This document shows, piece after piece, positions 17,707 to 26,402 of a DNA stretch of 61,682 nt; positions within the stretch are counted from its first letter, which is position 1; each line of letters starts with the position of its first letter. A model generated the notes under the pieces. It ran no database searches and had not been told where the DNA came from. It worked only from the letters and a program-made list of their open reading frames with translations. This DNA comes from CAMDTE01 sp964504345. GTDB taxonomy: Bacteria; Bacteroidota; Bacteroidia; Flavobacteriales; Schleiferiaceae. The DNA lies in assembly GCA_964504345.1 (NCBI GenBank), contig CAZDDX010000010.1, forward strand, positions 1 to 61,682, read 5' to 3'. Both the position numbers and the translations under genes were made by a program.

Positions 17707-17777
17707 GAATCCCCATCTTGGCTATAAGTCTAACAAGACTCACAATAGCACTTTACATCCAAAAAGTTAATTCCAAC

Positions 17778-17805
17778 AAAAAGCCCGCTGCAGTGCAGCG
17801 GGCTT
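17778..17805 (-). terminator. Terminator of tRNA-Arg(ACG)
   Basis: Minus-strand near-perfect palindrome with arms AAGCCCGCTGCA/TGCAGCGGGCTT followed by TTTTT, 12 nt after the tRNA 3' end. Identical over 28 bases to the left copy at 14390-14417. Confidence 0.8.
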
Positions 17806-17816
17806 TTCAGCGCTTT

Positions 17817-17873
17817 GTGACCCTGTTAGGATTCAAACCTAAAACCTCTTGATCCGTAGTCAAGTGCTCTATT
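17817..17873 (-). repeat. attR-type direct repeat within tRNA-Arg
   Basis: 57 bases identical to 14428-14484. This copy is part of the functional tRNA. Similarity fades within the D arm, which places the crossover inside or next to the anticodon/T-arm half. Confidence 0.85.
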
Positions 17874-17891
17874 CAGTTGAGCTACAGGGCC
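17818..17891 (-). tRNA. tRNA-Arg (anticodon ACG)
   Basis: 74-nt complete cloverleaf. Acceptor GGCCCTG pairs with CAGGGTC (one G-U), discriminator A; anticodon stem CTTGA/TCAAG with loop CTACGGA, so anticodon ACG; T stem TTAGG/CCTAA. CCA is not encoded. It is the integration site of the neighbouring element; its 3' 56 nt are shared with the repeat at 14428-14484. Confidence 0.95.
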
Positions 17892-17908
17892 ATTCCCTAA
17901 TGGGAGTG

Positions 17909-17938
17909 CAAATATACGAAGAGCTTAGAAATCTCCAA
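17909..17938 (-). promoter_or_regulatory. Promoter of tRNA-Arg
   Basis: Minus strand: -33 TTGG (17935-17938), 18-nt spacer, -7 TATATTTG (17909-17916) followed by CAC. Same element types and spacing as the rpmB promoter. Confidence 0.75.
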
Positions 17939-18044
17939 GCATTGATTCAAAAAAAACACCGAATCCATCCGATCCATTACGTGCCTCTTGTCCGACGCCA
18001 TCCATTCACTCAGGTGCCTTGCACAAGCTGGTGCCAATGACCTC

Positions 18045-21000
18045 TTAATTTCCTTCGCCCGAATCGGGAGGTGTGGAACCTGATTGATCGGTGGGCTCGT
18101 CGGAGTCATCGACGGTAACGGGCTGATTCTCCAAGAACAACCGCATTTTGCCGCGCGTTGAGGTGTTGTACACGAAAGGCGATTGGCCGTCTTTGGGTGC
18201 GATGCTTCGCTTGTTGGGTTCCGTGGCCAAGATGGCGTCCATATAGGGTTTGTGCGTGCTGTAGAACTGCAAAATGTTTCGCTTGTAGAGGAAGAAATGC
18301 TCCAATTCTGCGGCGGTTTTTACATACAACGTGAATTCGTCGCCGCGCGACTTCTTGCGCAATTCCAAGATTCCATCAACCTTTCGATGCAAAGCCGTTC
18401 CAGCCACACCGCCCAAAACCAGGGGACCGTCGGAACGGAATGTGCGCAAACCGGCATCCCAAGTTAGGTGGGCATTGTCCACAAAAAGAGTTGTACGCAT
18501 GGGGCGCGGCAGTTTGCCTGCGATCCCTTCTTGGTAATAATCCTGACGTGCCTTCAGGTCCAAACTGAAATTACACAGTTCCGCTACCGCGTCCGATAGA
18601 AAATCGCCGGGGGTCTCAGAAACCAACTCTGCCCCCAGCCCTTTCAACACATCCGGCTGAAACAGAAACTGGAGCGTGAGGGCAACGTCTGCCTCCATGG
18701 TGGATTTCCGCAAATCCGCCGCAATCCTTCCGTAGGTTTTCATCTCCAACAATCCGGTATTTTCGCCCAAGCGCAACTGGCCTGTGCCTTCCACCACACA
18801 AGTCTCCGTGTTAAGTGTCAGTACATTGTCCGATGCTTCAGGATCCTCCATCCGGCGTCGTGTGGTCACCACGTAGTGTTTGAACTCCGGCTCGTAGTAG
18901 AGGACACCGTACGCACCAATCAACTCCACGGATGCCCGCGCCCCTCCTCGTCCAATAAACGCCGCATAAGGTGCTGCAGAGTCCTGAGCCAAGTAGATTC
19001 CGTTAAATACACGATTGAGACCTTTTGCCGTATCCCGATTGGGCAATTCCAATACAATGTCTGCCGGATCCACAACACTTTTGGTTCTGAAGTACTGCGA
19101 AGAAACCGACGGGCACTGCGCCGTAATGGTGGTGAAACCATCAAAAGTCAAATGTTCTTGTGAGGAGAACATCTTCGCTTCCCCATAAAACTGAAAATAC
19201 GGACTGATTGGGAACGGTTTAATTTTACTCAAATCTCCTCGCCCGTAGGTGGTGCCTCCACTGTCCGACTGTACCCGACTGAAAGCGATGGGCAACACTT
19301 GATCGTTGACGTCCCGGTACAGATAGGCGGCCGTTCCACCAAATTTGTTTCGACCTTCCACCAATAAATTGGCCTGTTCCATTTGGTGGTGCGCCTCCGT
19401 TCGTGGTGCGGTAATCTTGGCGTTTTTCAACGGACGCATGTAGGCCTGGGCGTTCACGACAATACGGTTGGAATCCGGGAAAACACGGGCGTCTGCGAGA
19501 TCCAAATGCGGCACCCCCTCCCCTTTCAACACGCTGGGGCGCAAGAAAAACACCGCCTTGGAAGCGTTGAACCGGAGCGAATCTTGCTGCGGATGTTGCG
19601 AAATCATCTCCGCCTGTGCGCCCACCGTGCCTTTGGACAAGGCAACCGACTCTTGGGAAATGTCCCACACCGCCCGGTCCATGGTGGACGCGTACTGGTT
19701 GATGGGGAACTGCATCCGGGAGGCACCCCCGTTGCTCACATAGTTTCCCTTTCGCGCTACCAAGTCTAGGTTGGCGGAGGCATTGGGCAACACAAAGCCC
19801 CAAGGACCGCTGTCTGCGGCACGCACCCGGAAATCAGCCCGGTTGGATTTGATGCTCCCCGCAAACAAAGCCAACTCTGCAGATTGGGTTTCGGAGCGGT
19901 GCAGTCCCAAAACCCCGTTGGCACTCAACTTGTCCGGACGGTACACCAACTGTCCGCGGAACCAGCCGTTTTCTTTGCTGTAAATCGCCAAAGAATCTCG
20001 TGTGGTTCGGGCTTTCCAGGTGGCCGCGTAGGGGTACCACTGAACGTGTAGTTTTTGACCGACCATGTCCGGATGGCCGGTGGTGGCGGAACCGGCCAAG
20101 GCGGTTAATTGCGACTGCAGGGCCAGGCCTTTGGTGGAATCCGGAAAGAGCACCCAGGGATCTGCTTTAGATCGGGTGCGGACGTACACCAAATCGCCTT
20201 TGGTCTCCAATCCTTTAAGGCTCAACGAAACTTCACCTATTACAGTTCCCTTGCCGCCGTATGCTCCCCAGCCGGAGGCTGGGGTTTGCGCCGTAAAACC
20301 CAATGAATAATCGCGCTGTACCCCAATTTTCTGGTTCATTATGGGGAAGATACCGGCGGAGGTAAACACACCGTCAAATTTCAAACCTTTGGTAGAGGTA
20401 TTGTCGAGGGAATCAATTACAAAAGGAGCAATTTCTACATTGAATTTGTCTCTTTTGTACACCCCGCCGTAGGTAGACGGCTTGTCGTAGTACACATAGG
20501 AACGCTTGCCGCTGGTAAAAATGGGGTATTCCGTATACCTCTTCGTGCTGGATTTGTTTTGTGGTTGATCTATTTGCAGCCGACCGTTGATGTTCTGCAG
20601 CGTATTCCGAACCTGTACCAACCGACGACGACCGTCGGTATCCGCTTCAAACGACTCTACGGCAAACTTCATGGAGTCAATGGTGGACATCGCCAACTCA
20701 AAAGGAAGGTAAGCAAAGCGAAACTGGCGGCCATGAAAAGTAAAACGCCCGGCCTTCACCACCCCGTCAAAGTCAAAATCCAGCCCTTTTTTCAGCACAA
20801 TACGCTGCTTTTCCGGATAAAAAGCCACTTTTTGCGAATCAGACACCGCCAATTCCCGAATGCCCACCAAATCCATGTCCCCGGTCAGCAAACTGACCTG
20901 AGCATTCATGCCCGTAGAAACCTCGGAGACCAATTGGATTACGTCGTAATCGCGCTTGGCTTGGTCGTTCAAAATATACTCCCGAACCTTGGGTTGCACG

Positions 21001-22538
21001 TCAATCCATTGGCGCTCCAGATCGTAGCGAACAAAACCCATGACGGCCAGCTCCATCATGAAGATTTCGCAGGCCTGCTCCCCCATGCCGTAGGCACGTG
21101 CCATGTCCTTCAAGTTCAAACTGTTGTTGTAGGACGTAGCAATTTTATCCACCAAATAGAGCGGATTTTTGGCCGCCAAACCTTGCAGCGAGCTGAATCG
21201 ATCGCCACGGAAGTACTGCCGGCTCTCAACCACCATGGGTGCAGGCGTTCCCAAGTTCAAGGTTCCTAAGAAATAAGACGGCTCGTCTGTTTTCCAGTCA
21301 ATTTTGTCTAAATAAACATCTACCCCGTGGTAGGAGTCTACAAAGGGAACCAAGGCCAGCCCCACTTGGGGACGACGGATGCGAATTTCTTGGGTTGCCG
21401 GGTCAAACCGAATTTCCGATTTGGGGTGGTACAGGGAATCCCCGCTGGCAAACAAGAAGGAGACGGCGCTTTGTTCCGAGGAAAGGGCTTCGGGCGTGAT
21501 CAAAAAACGAGGAGCACGCAAACGAAGCGCGGGTTTTTGGTCGTACTTGAAGACGAACTGAGCACGTCCTTGGCGCACCGAAGCAAAGAACCTCCGCCCC
21601 ATGACGGAAAATCCCCCGGTGTAGTCCACCCCCGGAAAAAAGTCCGTCAGCACCAGTCGATCCTCAAATCCTTCAAAGCGGGGAAAAGTGGCGCGTTCTT
21701 CCTCACTGCGCACGCTCAATCGCTCCTCAAACTTGCCCAATGCGGGCTCACGCAGGTACATCTTGCTGTACAAAGTAGCGGTGTCTGCGGTCCAACCGGG
21801 TTTGCTCGCATCCAAAACAAAGGGGCCCAACTCTGCGTAGAGCGAATCCGGAGAAAAGCCCGCACGCGTCCAGGTTACCAAGGCTCCGGCGCCAACCTCC
21901 AACCGATGCGCTGTGGGGTAGTACTTACCGTTGACGGCGTCCACCACGGTGGAATCCGTTTTGAACCGACCCCGCACTTGTTGGGCCTCCAAAACTACAT
22001 AAGGAAGGGGGTCTGCCCCGAAAGCAGTAGGTGTTTCGGCCAAACGCCACACCAAATTGCCGTCGTTGAACAGTTCGCCCCGGTACCAAATCAGTTTCCA
22101 TTGCCGAAAATGATCCGTGTACTCCCGAAGCGGTGCTTTTTTGAGCAATTCCTCAGAGTGTTCCAGCCAAGCGTCGTCCACCCCTTCGTCCTCTAAGGCG
22201 CACCACGCGCGGAATACTTCCGTGTAATTCATCCACGGCTCTAAATTGGTTGCACGCTTTTTGACCAGTCCATTGGCCAATTGAATCCACTTGACTTGGT
22301 TTTCCGGGGATTGGTTTTCCCAGGCCGCCCAAAAAGGGATTAATTCTTGATCCGCTGCCTTCTTGTTCCCGTACAGGGTGGCAAAAGTCTTGGCGAATGC
22401 TTCCTCAAATGCTTTGGGTTCCGTCGGAAGGGCTTTAAGCGATTGCGCGCGAGCCGACGACGCAAACGCAACGGGTATAAATAGAACAAAAAACCAACGG
22501 AATGCACGCGGCAGAAACGAATCGAACGTTGATTTCAT
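18045..22538 (-). CDS. Giant exported protein of unknown function (1497 aa)
   Basis: Start at 22538 gives a signal peptide, MKSTFDSFLPRAFRWFFVLFIPVAFASSARA-Q, and is preceded by a textbook AAGGAG six nt upstream, which is unusual in this phylum. The first 200 residues look helical (EEAFAKTFATLYGNKKAADQ...). The remaining 1300 are beta-rich with many GxF/FDGxF and 'KxxKGGRFTFHGRQF' type strands, and I recognise no enzyme motif. A ~90-residue helical patch near 480-560 (ARAYGMGEQACEIFMMELAVMGFV) interrupts it. Pro/Asp/Ser-rich C-terminus, no T9SS sorting domain seen. Conserved large exported proteins of this type occur in related genomes, in my recollection, without assigned role. Last gene of the DUF1599-prmA operon. 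Confidence 0.7.
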   Translation of the reverse strand: MKSTFDSFLPRAFRWFFVLFIPVAFASSARAQSLKALPTEPKAFEEAFAKTFATLYGNKKAADQELIPFWAAWENQSPENQVKWIQLANGLVKKRATNLEPWMNYTEVFRAWCALEDEGVDDAWLEHSEELLKKAPLREYTDHFRQWKLIWYRGELFNDGNLVWRLAETPTAFGADPLPYVVLEAQQVRGRFKTDSTVVDAVNGKYYPTAHRLEVGAGALVTWTRAGFSPDSLYAELGPFVLDASKPGWTADTATLYSKMYLREPALGKFEERLSVRSEEERATFPRFEGFEDRLVLTDFFPGVDYTGGFSVMGRRFFASVRQGRAQFVFKYDQKPALRLRAPRFLITPEALSSEQSAVSFLFASGDSLYHPKSEIRFDPATQEIRIRRPQVGLALVPFVDSYHGVDVYLDKIDWKTDEPSYFLGTLNLGTPAPMVVESRQYFRGDRFSSLQGLAAKNPLYLVDKIATSYNNSLNLKDMARAYGMGEQACEIFMMELAVMGFVRYDLERQWIDVQPKVREYILNDQAKRDYDVIQLVSEVSTGMNAQVSLLTGDMDLVGIRELAVSDSQKVAFYPEKQRIVLKKGLDFDFDGVVKAGRFTFHGRQFRFAYLPFELAMSTIDSMKFAVESFEADTDGRRRLVQVRNTLQNINGRLQIDQPQNKSSTKRYTEYPIFTSGKRSYVYYDKPSTYGGVYKRDKFNVEIAPFVIDSLDNTSTKGLKFDGVFTSAGIFPIMNQKIGVQRDYSLGFTAQTPASGWGAYGGKGTVIGEVSLSLKGLETKGDLVYVRTRSKADPWVLFPDSTKGLALQSQLTALAGSATTGHPDMVGQKLHVQWYPYAATWKARTTRDSLAIYSKENGWFRGQLVYRPDKLSANGVLGLHRSETQSAELALFAGSIKSNRADFRVRAADSGPWGFVLPNASANLDLVARKGNYVSNGGASRMQFPINQYASTMDRAVWDISQESVALSKGTVGAQAEMISQHPQQDSLRFNASKAVFFLRPSVLKGEGVPHLDLADARVFPDSNRIVVNAQAYMRPLKNAKITAPRTEAHHQMEQANLLVEGRNKFGGTAAYLYRDVNDQVLPIAFSRVQSDSGGTTYGRGDLSKIKPFPISPYFQFYGEAKMFSSQEHLTFDGFTTITAQCPSVSSQYFRTKSVVDPADIVLELPNRDTAKGLNRVFNGIYLAQDSAAPYAAFIGRGGARASVELIGAYGVLYYEPEFKHYVVTTRRRMEDPEASDNVLTLNTETCVVEGTGQLRLGENTGLLEMKTYGRIAADLRKSTMEADVALTLQFLFQPDVLKGLGAELVSETPGDFLSDAVAELCNFSLDLKARQDYYQEGIAGKLPRPMRTTLFVDNAHLTWDAGLRTFRSDGPLVLGGVAGTALHRKVDGILELRKKSRGDEFTLYVKTAAELEHFFLYKRNILQFYSTHKPYMDAILATEPNKRSIAPKDGQSPFVYNTSTRGKMRLFLENQPVTVDDSDEPTDQSGSTPPDSGEGN

Positions 22539-22570
22539 GTTCTTCTCCTTAATGTAAAGATTGAAATTCC

Positions 22571-23431
22571 TTAAGGTTTGCGCAAATCCATGCGGCACCA
22601 CCGATCTTTTGAGGCCATTCCTCCAAAAACCAAGCCCAACGATTCCGCGTGTTCGCGCAGAACGGGCACGTCCTCTTCGTAAAACCCACTCAAAAGCACC
22701 ACACCCCCCGGCCGAACGAAGGGCGCGTAGGTGGCAAGGTCCTCCAACAACACATTGCGTTGAATGTTGGCTATAAAAACATCAAATCCCGGGGCCGTCC
22801 AATCCAGCAGCGGCAGAACGCGGGCATCCCCTACGGCCAGCGGCATTTCGGGAAAGGAGTTGTTTGCTGCAATTTCGCGCGCGTTCCGAACGGCGTGTTC
22901 GTCGATGTCAATCCCGGCCGCAAAGGACGCTCCGCGTTGGGCGGACAAAACTGCAAGTACTGCGGTGCCGCACCCCATGTCCAGCACGCGCTTGCCCACC
23001 AAAGGCATCGCCAACAGCGCCTCGCACATCAGGTAGGTGGTGGCGTGGTGCCCGGTGCCAAAGGCCATCTTGGGCTCCAATACAATTTCGTGCTCGTAGG
23101 CGCCTGCGGCGGGAGATTCGTGGAAGGGTGCACGAATGAGCAGTTGGTTCCCCACCGAAATGGGCGAAAAGGAGGCCTCCCACACGGCATTCCAATTTTG
23201 GTGCTCCATCCGGGTTTCCGTCCAGCGCACTTCGCCCACCGACGAAGCCAAGGGAAAGTCCTCTGCCGTTACTCCGTGAAATTGATCCAAGGGGATGTAG
23301 GCCAAAGCGCGGCACCCCTCTTCGCCATCAGGAAAATCAACGGTTTCTACGGGCAGGGCGTCCAAATCGGCTTGAAGCAATTCCAAAGCTGTGGAATTGG
23401 CTACCTCCACGTCCAAACATACGTAATCCAT
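22571..23431 (-). CDS. prmA: Ribosomal protein uL11 methyltransferase PrmA
   Basis: 286-aa class I SAM methyltransferase that methylates L11. The N-terminal domain runs to about residue 120. The SAM site is VLDMGCGTAVLAVLSAQRGA, preceded by EPKMAFGTGHHATTYLM, which is specific for PrmA. FIANIQRNVLLEDL is the NxxxxL substrate-side motif (NIxxN). 11 nt downstream of tpiA on the same strand, and 32 nt before the next gene, so an operon member. Confidence 0.94.
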   Translation of the reverse strand: MDYVCLDVEVANSTALELLQADLDALPVETVDFPDGEEGCRALAYIPLDQFHGVTAEDFPLASSVGEVRWTETRMEHQNWNAVWEASFSPISVGNQLLIRAPFHESPAAGAYEHEIVLEPKMAFGTGHHATTYLMCEALLAMPLVGKRVLDMGCGTAVLAVLSAQRGASFAAGIDIDEHAVRNAREIAANNSFPEMPLAVGDARVLPLLDWTAPGFDVFIANIQRNVLLEDLATYAPFVRPGGVVLLSGFYEEDVPVLREHAESLGLVFGGMASKDRWCRMDLRKP

Positions 23432-23442
23432 GAGGGGGTATT

Positions 23443-24207
23443 TTAGGCCGAACGCAAGGCGTCCAGCAGGGCCAAAAAGTCGTTGGCTTTCAAGGAGGCA
23501 CCGCCAATCAGTCCGCCGTTGATGTCTTTTTGTCCAAAAAGAGCGGCGGCGTTGTCCGGCTTCACGCTTCCGCCGTAGAGCAGGGCCATGATGGACGCGG
23601 TTTCTGCGTCAAAGCGTTCGCGGAGCCAAGTGCGGATGCGGGCGTGCATTTCTTGGGCTTGTTCGGGGGAAGCAACTTCGCCGGTTCCGATGGCCCAAAC
23701 GGGTTCGTAGGCCACCACTACGTTGTGGGCCTCGTCGGCAGAAACCTCCGCCAACGCCACCTGCAATTGGTGTTGAACAACCTCCCATTCCCGGCCGGCC
23801 TTGCGCTCCTCGAGCGTTTCTCCCACGCACAGGATCGGCGAAATTTCGCTGTTGAGTGCAGCGCGGAGCTTGGAAGCAATTTGACGGTCCGTTTCTCCGA
23901 AGTACTGACGTCGCTCCGAATGGCCCAACAAGACCGCGTCCACGTCCAAATCCTTCAGCATGGGCAAGGAAACCTCGCCGGTGAAGGCACCGCTGGCCTG
24001 TTCGTGGCAGTTTTGCGCGGCAACGCTGATTTCCGGAAAGTCCCACAACCGTTGCACGGAGGCCCACAAGTGGGTAAACGGAGGAGCCACCACCAGGTGG
24101 ACATCTCCAATTCGGTTTGGGGTTAAACCTTCTACCAATTCATCCAACAACGCCAATCCCTCTTGCGGAGTGGTGTTCATTTTCCAGTTACCGGCTAGCA
24201 TTTTCAT
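23443..24207 (-). CDS. tpiA: Triosephosphate isomerase
   Basis: 254-aa glycolytic enzyme interconverting DHAP and glyceraldehyde 3-phosphate. Seen: AGNWKMN with substrate Asn/Lys at residues 6-12, LLGHSERR with the catalytic His, VAYEPVWAIGTG with the catalytic Glu, and the phosphate-binding YGGSVKPDN and GGASL loops. The frame stays open 140 codons further upstream but that part is only the antisense-frame shadow of the permease gene. The ATG overlaps the permease stop by four bases (ATGA), so translation is probably coupled. Confidence 0.96.
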   Translation of the reverse strand: MKMLAGNWKMNTTPQEGLALLDELVEGLTPNRIGDVHLVVAPPFTHLWASVQRLWDFPEISVAAQNCHEQASGAFTGEVSLPMLKDLDVDAVLLGHSERRQYFGETDRQIASKLRAALNSEISPILCVGETLEERKAGREWEVVQHQLQVALAEVSADEAHNVVVAYEPVWAIGTGEVASPEQAQEMHARIRTWLRERFDAETASIMALLYGGSVKPDNAAALFGQKDINGGLIGGASLKANDFLALLDALRSA

Positions 24208-25202
24208 GCCGTGAAGGTACGATTTGCCCGCGGGTCCAAGAAACCGTAGGCTGCATCCACCAACGCCTGCAGCACCACAAAAACCACGGAGAGAAACAGA
24301 ACACACCCCATGATGACGGGCAGGTCCCGTCCGTTCAACGCCTCCACCATGAGTTTGCCCGTTCCGTTCCAACCAAAAACAGCTTCCACAAAAACGGCAC
24401 CGCTCAACAATCCGGCAAACCAACCGGATAACGTGGTCACCAGTGGGTTGAACGCATTGCGAAGAACGTGGCGCCAAACCAGCGCGGCGGTGGTGACCCC
24501 TTTGGCGCGAGCGGTGCGGATGTAGTCTTGGGACAAAACTTCCAAAGCAGAGGAACGCATCATTTGGATCAAGACACCCAACGGCCGGATGCCCAGCGTC
24601 AGCGCGGGCAGCACCGCATGCCTCCAATGCACGTGCATGGACTCCCCGTAGTCGTCCAGTTCACGAAAATTACCCGTGAGCGGAAGACCGGTCCAATCGT
24701 GCCACGCAAAACCAAGCCACCAGGCAATCAAGATCGCTACCAAAAAACTGGGAGCGGCCATGCCTAAGGTAGATACGAATGCAATTCCCCGGTCCCACCA
24801 CGAGCCCATGTACAGTGCGGAGGCAATTCCCAGTGGAATGCTCAAGAGTACCGCAAACAGCATCGAAAGCACGGCCAACAACAAGGTATTGGGAAAGGTG
24901 GTCGCCAACAAATCCACCACCGACGTTCCGGGACGCTGGTAACTGGTTTGCAGATCCGGCCAATCCAACGTCCATCCGTCGGCCGCAGGGCGCACCGGCG
25001 AAAGGTGCAATAAAAATCTACCATACTGAACCGGTAGCGGTTGGTCAAAACCGTACTGTTGGCGCAGTAAAGCCAGTTGTTCGGGATCTTCACGTTGGTC
25101 CAACATCATCCGCGCCGGGTCCCCGGCTACCCCGTGAAAAAGGAAAAATACCAGGGTTGCAACGCCCCACAGCACCAAAAGCGATTGACCGATGCGCCGC
25201 AC
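24204..25202 (-). CDS. Oligopeptide/dipeptide-type ABC transporter permease (DppB/OppB family)
   Basis: 332-aa inner-membrane permease. N-terminal TM at 9-29, a periplasmic loop with WTLDWPDLQTSYQRPG, then five further TMs and the EAA-type loop DYIRTARAKGVTTAALVWRHVLRNA near residue 230. DPARMMLDQ and LGIRPLGVLIQMMRSS are typical of DppB. No DppC, ATPase or binding protein lies nearby, so it must work with partners elsewhere or has another role. It is 6 nt after the BT_3928-like gene and overlaps tpiA by four bases. Confidence 0.85.
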   Translation of the reverse strand: MRRIGQSLLVLWGVATLVFFLFHGVAGDPARMMLDQREDPEQLALLRQQYGFDQPLPVQYGRFLLHLSPVRPAADGWTLDWPDLQTSYQRPGTSVVDLLATTFPNTLLLAVLSMLFAVLLSIPLGIASALYMGSWWDRGIAFVSTLGMAAPSFLVAILIAWWLGFAWHDWTGLPLTGNFRELDDYGESMHVHWRHAVLPALTLGIRPLGVLIQMMRSSALEVLSQDYIRTARAKGVTTAALVWRHVLRNAFNPLVTTLSGWFAGLLSGAVFVEAVFGWNGTGKLMVEALNGRDLPVIMGCVLFLSVVFVVLQALVDAAYGFLDPRANRTFTA

Positions 25203-25208
25203 TGCGGT

Positions 25209-26396
25209 TTACTTTGTCAAAGCTTGCAAACCTTCCGCCAATGCCGAATCCGGATTCCAGGAGGACGTAATGTCGTTGCCGTGCAGGTGCATGACGATTT
25301 TTCCCTTTTGCAGCAGGGTAATTCCTGGATTTCCGCGGTTGATGGTCTTGACCGTGGTTCCGTCCATGGCCGCCCACGCAAAGGGTGCGTTGTATCGATG
25401 CGCCCATTCGTCAATCTCTTCCGGACTGGACGACGTCAACGCTACTACCGTCCAACCTTGCTTCTCCCAGGCCCAGGCGGCGTCCGCAATGCGCTTGAAA
25501 TTTTCCGCATCGGTCCGATCCAATCGGTACAGGGTTACCCAGATTACCTTTTCTTCAGCCAACAGAGAGGCCGTGCGGTCTTCGCCGTCTACCACCAACG
25601 AAAAATCGTGAATAGGCGGCACGTATCCTTCCTGGATCTTCGCTTGCCGAATTTTGTCTGCCTGCAGCTCCCAATCGGTCTTTTCGTACCATTTTTCTTG
25701 CGTGTAGGCGGTGCCGCTGACTTCCATTTCTTCGCCCGACTTCTTGTTTTTCAAGGTGTAGTAGGTCTCGTAAACCGGACCTTGCAAACCCAATTCCTCT
25801 GCCGATTTCATGGACTCCTCCACCACTGTGCCCGGTTTGTAGGCGCGAAAATCCCATACCGGAAGGTGGTGAAGTACCCAGTACCCAAAAAACAAAGAAG
25901 AAATCAGGGATGCCGACAACACCACTCCGTTCGCCTTAGAGGGCAATACGGGCTGAATGAACGACTTACCCCAATACAGGACGGCAATCAAAACCGACAG
26001 CACCACGTCCTTGGTGAACGACTCCCACGGAGTCAACGGAATGGCGTCTCCAAAGCAACCGCAATCGGTCACTTTGTTGAAGTAGGCACTGTAGAAGGTG
26101 AGGAAGGTGAAGAAGCCCATCATGAGGGCCAACAGCAGCAAGGTCCATTTGCGGAATACCCCCAAAAGGAGCGCAACACCCAATAAAACCTCCAAAACCA
26201 CCAAAAAAACGGCCAATACCAGGGCAAAAGGCTCCAAAAAGGGTAAATTCAGAACACTTTCAGAGAAATACTCCTCCAACTTGTACCCAAAACCAACGGG
26301 GTCGTTGAGCTTGATCACTCCGGAAAACACAAACAAGGATCCCACCAACAAACGAGCCAGTTGGGTGGCAACGGAAGCGAACGAAAACGTCTTCAT
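25209..26396 (-). CDS. BT_3928-like protein: DoxX/MauE-type membrane domain plus thioredoxin-fold domain
   Basis: 395 aa. Four to five TMs in residues 10-180, with LVGSLFVFSGVIKLNDPVGF (DoxX-like) and DCGCFGD at 111-117, the CxC motif of MauE-type proteins. A soluble domain follows (about 200-395) with a thioredoxin-like layout (VIWVTLYRLD...WTVVALTSSSPEEIDEW...PGITLLQKGKIV) but no CxxC, so it is not a standard disulfide oxidoreductase. In Bacteroidota this gene usually lies beside DUF1599, as here. Role in redox or respiration is unproven. Confidence 0.85.
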   Translation of the reverse strand: MKTFSFASVATQLARLLVGSLFVFSGVIKLNDPVGFGYKLEEYFSESVLNLPFLEPFALVLAVFLVVLEVLLGVALLLGVFRKWTLLLLALMMGFFTFLTFYSAYFNKVTDCGCFGDAIPLTPWESFTKDVVLSVLIAVLYWGKSFIQPVLPSKANGVVLSASLISSLFFGYWVLHHLPVWDFRAYKPGTVVEESMKSAEELGLQGPVYETYYTLKNKKSGEEMEVSGTAYTQEKWYEKTDWELQADKIRQAKIQEGYVPPIHDFSLVVDGEDRTASLLAEEKVIWVTLYRLDRTDAENFKRIADAAWAWEKQGWTVVALTSSSPEEIDEWAHRYNAPFAWAAMDGTTVKTINRGNPGITLLQKGKIVMHLHGNDITSSWNPDSALAEGLQALTK

Positions 26397-26402
26397 GGTG
26401 TA

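Larger units (their letters stand above)
14429..17873. mobile_element. Small integrated element at tRNA-Arg(ACG)
   Basis: A 3.4-kb island between two 57-bp direct repeats of the tRNA-Arg 3' end. It holds a broken tyrosine recombinase (14890-15638), an unknown 358-aa membrane protein, a DUF5681 gene, and small unrecognised ORFs. Its DNA is visibly AT-richer than both flanks, most strongly at 15640-16800. The tRNA gene at its right edge is intact, as expected for integration at a tRNA 3' end. The element is probably immobile now because its integrase is disrupted. A 21-bp TGAGTC-type repeat occurs near each end. Confidence 0.82.

Noticed and set aside
24208..24627. 140-codon N-terminal extension of tpiA
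   Set aside because: The frame is open but lies inside the permease gene; triosephosphate isomerases start at AGNWKMN, and the ATGA overlap fits a normal operon start.
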